From the NCBI GenBank assembly GCA_002842575.1, contig PHDJ01000009.1, positions 1 to 64,000 on the forward strand: a stretch of DNA of 64,000 nucleotides, written 5' to 3'. The first letter of the stretch is position 1. Each line of letters opens with the position of its first letter. Below the pieces are notes generated by a model that saw nothing but the letters and a program-made list of their open reading frames with translations, was not told the DNA's origin and did not search any database. Below, in pieces: positions 61,012-64,000 of this stretch. The DNA comes from Bacteroidetes bacterium HGW-Bacteroidetes-2. Lineage in GTDB: Bacteria > Bacteroidota > Bacteroidia > Flavobacteriales > Flavobacteriaceae. Position numbers and translations under genes: made by a program.

Positions 61012-63474
61012 TTGAAAACACACATTTTAGTCCGTATATTTTTTATTGCATTTCTAGGATCCAACCTATTTGCACAAACCGCAACCATTAAAGGAATTAT
61101 TTTAGACGACCAAAACCAACCCATACCTGGGGTCAATATTACCCATGGGGAACAAGGCACTCTGTCTGACCTCAACGGTTTTTATCTATTTGAAATTCCT
61201 GCGGAACAAGAAATCACCATTCTTTTTTCACACATAAGTTTTAAAAAGATATCTCTAAAGCTAAGCTTAAAAAAAAATGAAGATTTTGAATTTAACCCCG
61301 TTATGCTTCTCGGTATAGAACAAATTGGCGAAATCGTAATTTCTGGCAGAGAAAACAAACAAGTGCAAGGCATAACAAGTTTAACACCAGAAACCATTAG
61401 ACGAACTCCTGGTGCTAATGCAGGTGTTGAAAACCTTCTAAAATCACTGCCAGGGGTAAGTGGCAACAATGAATTAAGCACCCAATATTCGGTTAGGGGT
61501 GGTAATTATGACGAAAATTTGGTATACGTAAACGAAATTGAAGTCTATCGACCGTTTTTGATTAGAAGTGGACAACAAGAAGGATTAAGCTTTGTAAATA
61601 GCGACCTTACCTCTAGCGTTGATTTTTCAGCAGGCGGATTTCAAGCAAAATATGGAGACAAGCTTTCCTCTGTCTTAGATATTACCTATCGAAGACCTGC
61701 AAGTTTTAATGCCTCTGCCGATTTTAGCTTACTTGGCGCAAGTGTAGCCGCCGGTGGAATTTCAAAAAACGGAAGATTAACCGCTATAGCCGGACTTCGG
61801 TATAGAAACAACAGTTTATTAGTAGATGCTCAAGAAACAGAAACTAATTTTAAACCCGTTTTTGCCGATGTGCAAACCTATTTAACCTATAAAGTAAATA
61901 ATAAATTAGAAATTGGATTTCTGGGGAACTTAGCCATTAACAAATACAGTTATAAACCCCTAACTCGACAAACAAATTTTGGTACATTAGCAGACCCCAT
62001 TGCGCTTCTTATTTTTTATGAAGGGCAAGAAGAAGATCGATATGATACATATTTTGGCGCTTTAAAAAGCACCTATGTGGTTAATGAAAATTTAACTTTA
62101 AAATGGATTGCATCGGCATACCACACACAAGAGCAGGAATATTTTGACATATTAGCACAATATCGAATTGGGGAAGTAAATACCGACATAGGCTCCAGTG
62201 GTTTGGGTGATGTAGAATTTAGTAGAGCTATTGGGGCGCAACTCACTCATGCTAGAAATGACTTAGATGCATTAATTTTTAATATTGAGCACAAAGGCGA
62301 TTACAACAAAAATGACCACTTGTTTCAATACGGATTAAAATACACCCGTGAAGATATTCGTGATCGTATTCAGGAATTTGAAATTATAGATTCAGCAGGA
62401 TTTTCTATTCGACCTATAGGATCTGAATTTATAAATGATCAACCTTATAATGCATTTACTTCGCCATTAGTACCTTTCAATAATGTTAGAGCTTTTAACG
62501 ACGTTCAGATAGATCGATTATCTGGGTTTTTGCAGTGGAGTAAGCAATATTCTATGGGTGAAAATGAGGTTTGGCTAAATGCCGGAGTTCGCGCCCATAA
62601 CTGGACCGTGAGTGGCGAAGGTATTACAAATAATACACAAACAGTATTTAGCCCGAGAGCACAAATAGCTATAAAGCCAAACTGGGATAAAGACATGCTC
62701 TTTAAGCTTTCTGGAGGACTGTATCACCAACCCCCTTTTTACAGAGAATTGCGTGATGAAACAGGAACAGTAATTCCAGATGTAAAAGCACAACAATCGT
62801 TTCATATCGTATTAGGAAACGATTACAGTTTTAAAATGTGGAATCGTCCTTTTGTTCTTAATTCAGAAGTATATTATAAAAATTTAACCGATGTGAATAC
62901 CTTCACTATAGAAAATGTTAGGATACGATATCGTGCTAATAATAATGCAGAAGCCTATGCTTATGGGTTAGACCTTCGACTTACTGGTGAATTTGTGCCA
63001 GGCACAGAAAGCTGGTTAAGTTTTGGGTACTTAAAAACTGAAGAAAATTTAGACAATAGAGGTTATATCTTCAGACCAACAGACCAAAGATTAAAATTTG
63101 CTATTTTATTTCAGGACTATATGCCAAGAATCCCAGATGTAAAAGTATATATCAATTTGGTTTACAACACAGGACTTCCAGGCGGTTCACCAAGCTTTGC
63201 CGATCCTCATGATTTTCAATCCAGATTGCCCGATTACAAAAGAGCAGATGTTGGTTTTTCTTATGTTTTAGTAGATGAAAACAAACGGAGAGATTCAGGG
63301 TGGTTAAAACCCTTTAAAGAACTATCCTTGGGATTTGAAATTTTCAACATATTTGATGTACAAAATTCCATTACCAATACCTTTGTTAGAGATGTAAGTA
63401 CCAAAGTGCAATATTCCGTACCAAACTTTCTAACACCAAGGGTATTCAATGTTCGAACCTCAATGCGATTTTAA
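61012..63474 (+). CDS. TonB-dependent receptor with N-terminal carboxypeptidase-like regulatory domain
   Basis: 820 residues, TTG start supported by the signal peptide (MKTHILVRIFFIAFLGSNLFAQ). A carboxypeptidase D-like regulatory domain (about 22-100, ATIKGIILDDQNQPIPGVNI...SDLNGFYLFEIP) precedes the plug (GVENLLKSLPGVSGNNELSTQYSVRGGNYDENLVY). The 22-strand barrel ends in FNVRTSMRF with terminal Phe. It imports a substrate across the outer membrane with TonB-ExbBD energy; no SusD partner follows, so it is not a SusC-type pair. The substrate is unknown. It is probably cotranscribed with the M23 gene. Confidence 0.92.
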   Translation: MKTHILVRIFFIAFLGSNLFAQTATIKGIILDDQNQPIPGVNITHGEQGTLSDLNGFYLFEIPAEQEITILFSHISFKKISLKLSLKKNEDFEFNPVMLLGIEQIGEIVISGRENKQVQGITSLTPETIRRTPGANAGVENLLKSLPGVSGNNELSTQYSVRGGNYDENLVYVNEIEVYRPFLIRSGQQEGLSFVNSDLTSSVDFSAGGFQAKYGDKLSSVLDITYRRPASFNASADFSLLGASVAAGGISKNGRLTAIAGLRYRNNSLLVDAQETETNFKPVFADVQTYLTYKVNNKLEIGFLGNLAINKYSYKPLTRQTNFGTLADPIALLIFYEGQEEDRYDTYFGALKSTYVVNENLTLKWIASAYHTQEQEYFDILAQYRIGEVNTDIGSSGLGDVEFSRAIGAQLTHARNDLDALIFNIEHKGDYNKNDHLFQYGLKYTREDIRDRIQEFEIIDSAGFSIRPIGSEFINDQPYNAFTSPLVPFNNVRAFNDVQIDRLSGFLQWSKQYSMGENEVWLNAGVRAHNWTVSGEGITNNTQTVFSPRAQIAIKPNWDKDMLFKLSGGLYHQPPFYRELRDETGTVIPDVKAQQSFHIVLGNDYSFKMWNRPFVLNSEVYYKNLTDVNTFTIENVRIRYRANNNAEAYAYGLDLRLTGEFVPGTESWLSFGYLKTEENLDNRGYIFRPTDQRLKFAILFQDYMPRIPDVKVYINLVYNTGLPGGSPSFADPHDFQSRLPDYKRADVGFSYVLVDENKRRDSGWLKPFKELSLGFEIFNIFDVQNSITNTFVRDVSTKVQYSVPNFLTPRVFNVRTSMRF

Positions 63475-63502
63475 AAGGTACGAATAAAACTAAACCTAAG
63501 TG

Positions 63503-64000
63503 TTAACCTCCGATAAAGTCTCTCAAAACACCAACTACATAATCTACTTCTTTTTTGGTATTGAATGCTGAAAAAGAAAAACGGATGGATGGTTTTTTAA
63601 TTTCTTCCTCATTAAGAATTGCTTGTAGCACGTGAGAACCTTTGTCGCTTCCGCTTTGGCAGGCACTACCTTTTGAGCATGCAATTCCTTTTAAATCTAA
63701 TTGAAACAACAAGAGCAATGCTTTTTCTTGAGCAATGGGTAAACGTACATTAATTAAAGTATAAGTGCTTTTTTCTAAATCAGAACAAGGACCATTAAAG
63801 TCAACTTCTGGTAGGAACTTCACAAGCTGCTCGATAAAGTATTTTTTTAAATCGGTTACGTATGCTTGTTCCTTTTCAAGATGGTCATAGGCCAATTGAA
63901 ATGCCGTTTCTAAACCCGCAATATTATGCACTGATTCTGTTCCAGCTCTGAGTCCACGTTCTTGCTCACCTCCGTGAATGAGAGCATGTAATCCGCTGTT
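63503..64000 (-). CDS. Cysteine desulfurase (IscS/NifS family), 3' part only
   Basis: Aminotransferase class V enzyme that removes sulfur from cysteine for Fe-S clusters and thiolated tRNA. The window edge cuts the gene; the frame remains open to 64000 (NSGLHALIHGGEQERGLRAGTESV). The track start at 63931 is only an internal GTG. The active-site Cys loop is GIACSKGSACQSGSDKGSHVL, and the C-terminal SIRFSFSAFNTKKEVDYVV matches the family. The pyridoxal Lys lies outside the window. Confidence 0.93.
   Translation of the reverse strand, partial: NSGLHALIHGGEQERGLRAGTESVHNIAGLETAFQLAYDHLEKEQAYVTDLKKYFIEQLVKFLPEVDFNGPCSDLEKSTYTLINVRLPIAQEKALLLLFQLDLKGIACSKGSACQSGSDKGSHVLQAILNEEEIKKPSIRFSFSAFNTKKEVDYVVGVLRDFIGG

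Noticed and set aside
61182-61481. Minus-strand ORF of 99 codons
   Set aside because: Antisense to the TonB-dependent receptor.
1-64000. CRISPR arrays, tRNA genes and insertion sequences
   Set aside because: No spaced direct repeats, no cloverleaf with CCA-type acceptor and no transposase ORF were found by eye; a tRNA scan would settle this.

Overview
The window looks like a chromosomal segment of a member of the Flavobacteriaceae (Bacteroidota). The DNA is AT-rich. Several genes carry the TAnnTTTG-type -7 promoter element of this phylum, start codons mostly lack Shine-Dalgarno sequences, and a type IX secretion gene (porQ), a TonB-dependent receptor with a carboxypeptidase-like regulatory domain and a flavobacterial-type 6S RNA are present. 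I see no prophage, insertion sequence, CRISPR array, tRNA or rRNA. Most of the window is ordinary core genome. The genus cannot be told from the sequence alone.

Layout. 0-4.7 kb: an outer-membrane barrel gene, a decayed gene, a two-gene nucleotide-sugar operon (UDP-sugar dehydrogenase plus 4-epimerase) and pssA. 4.8-9.3 kb: a PorV/PorQ-family protein, then lnt, a methyltransferase and a LolD-like ATPase, which suggests lipoprotein maturation and traffic. 9.5-11.4 kb: three tandem paralogous secreted proteins of unknown function. 11.5-14 kb: an ene-reductase, a DJ-1/PfpI protein and a Crp/Fnr-type regulator on the minus strand. 14.3-20.3 kb: a putative cysteine-hydrolase-like protein, a small protein, an FNT channel, an AhpD-like protein, a flavin disulfide oxidoreductase, an OB-fold protein, a YceI protein and a DinB-like protein. 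20.5-25.8 kb: DUF3179, a second AhpD-like protein, a haloacid-dehalogenase-type hydrolase, a secreted protein, DoxX, a small Lacal_2735-like protein and an OmpA lipoprotein. 26.3-29.3 kb: an aldehyde dehydrogenase, its DUF779 companion and an AraC regulator. 29.4-33.5 kb: a CBS protein, an FKBP isomerase, a VIT/CCC1 transporter, a cold-shock-domain protein and an M28 peptidase.

33.6-44.4 kb is a core block: a TamB-like protein divergent from tsaD-rsmE, then cmk, porQ and lon on the minus strand. 44.6-47.6 kb is an ECF sigma operon: sigma factor, probable anti-sigma protein and two exported beta-repeat proteins (DUF4097-like and head-GIN). 47.7-52.6 kb has a lipoprotein, a UMF1-type MFS transporter, an M48 lipoprotein protease, a lipoprotein with a short collagen-like stretch and two tandem msrB genes. 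52.7-56.7 kb has lpdA, aroQ, a DoxX-like protein, a barrel protein and xerD. 56.8-59.2 kb is the cell-division/RNA block: a coiled-coil gene, zapA, 6S RNA and rny. It is divergent from an M23 peptidase and a TonB-dependent receptor. The window ends inside a cysteine desulfurase gene.

Nothing here is certain to be a new system. The best leads are the tandem secreted-protein trio, the ECF operon with its head-GIN output protein, the coiled-coil partner of ZapA next to the 6S RNA, the hairpin between the aldehyde dehydrogenase and DUF779, and -7 promoter elements lying 4-5 nt from start codons, which imply leaderless mRNAs. All functions are read from the sequence and from family knowledge; no searches were run.
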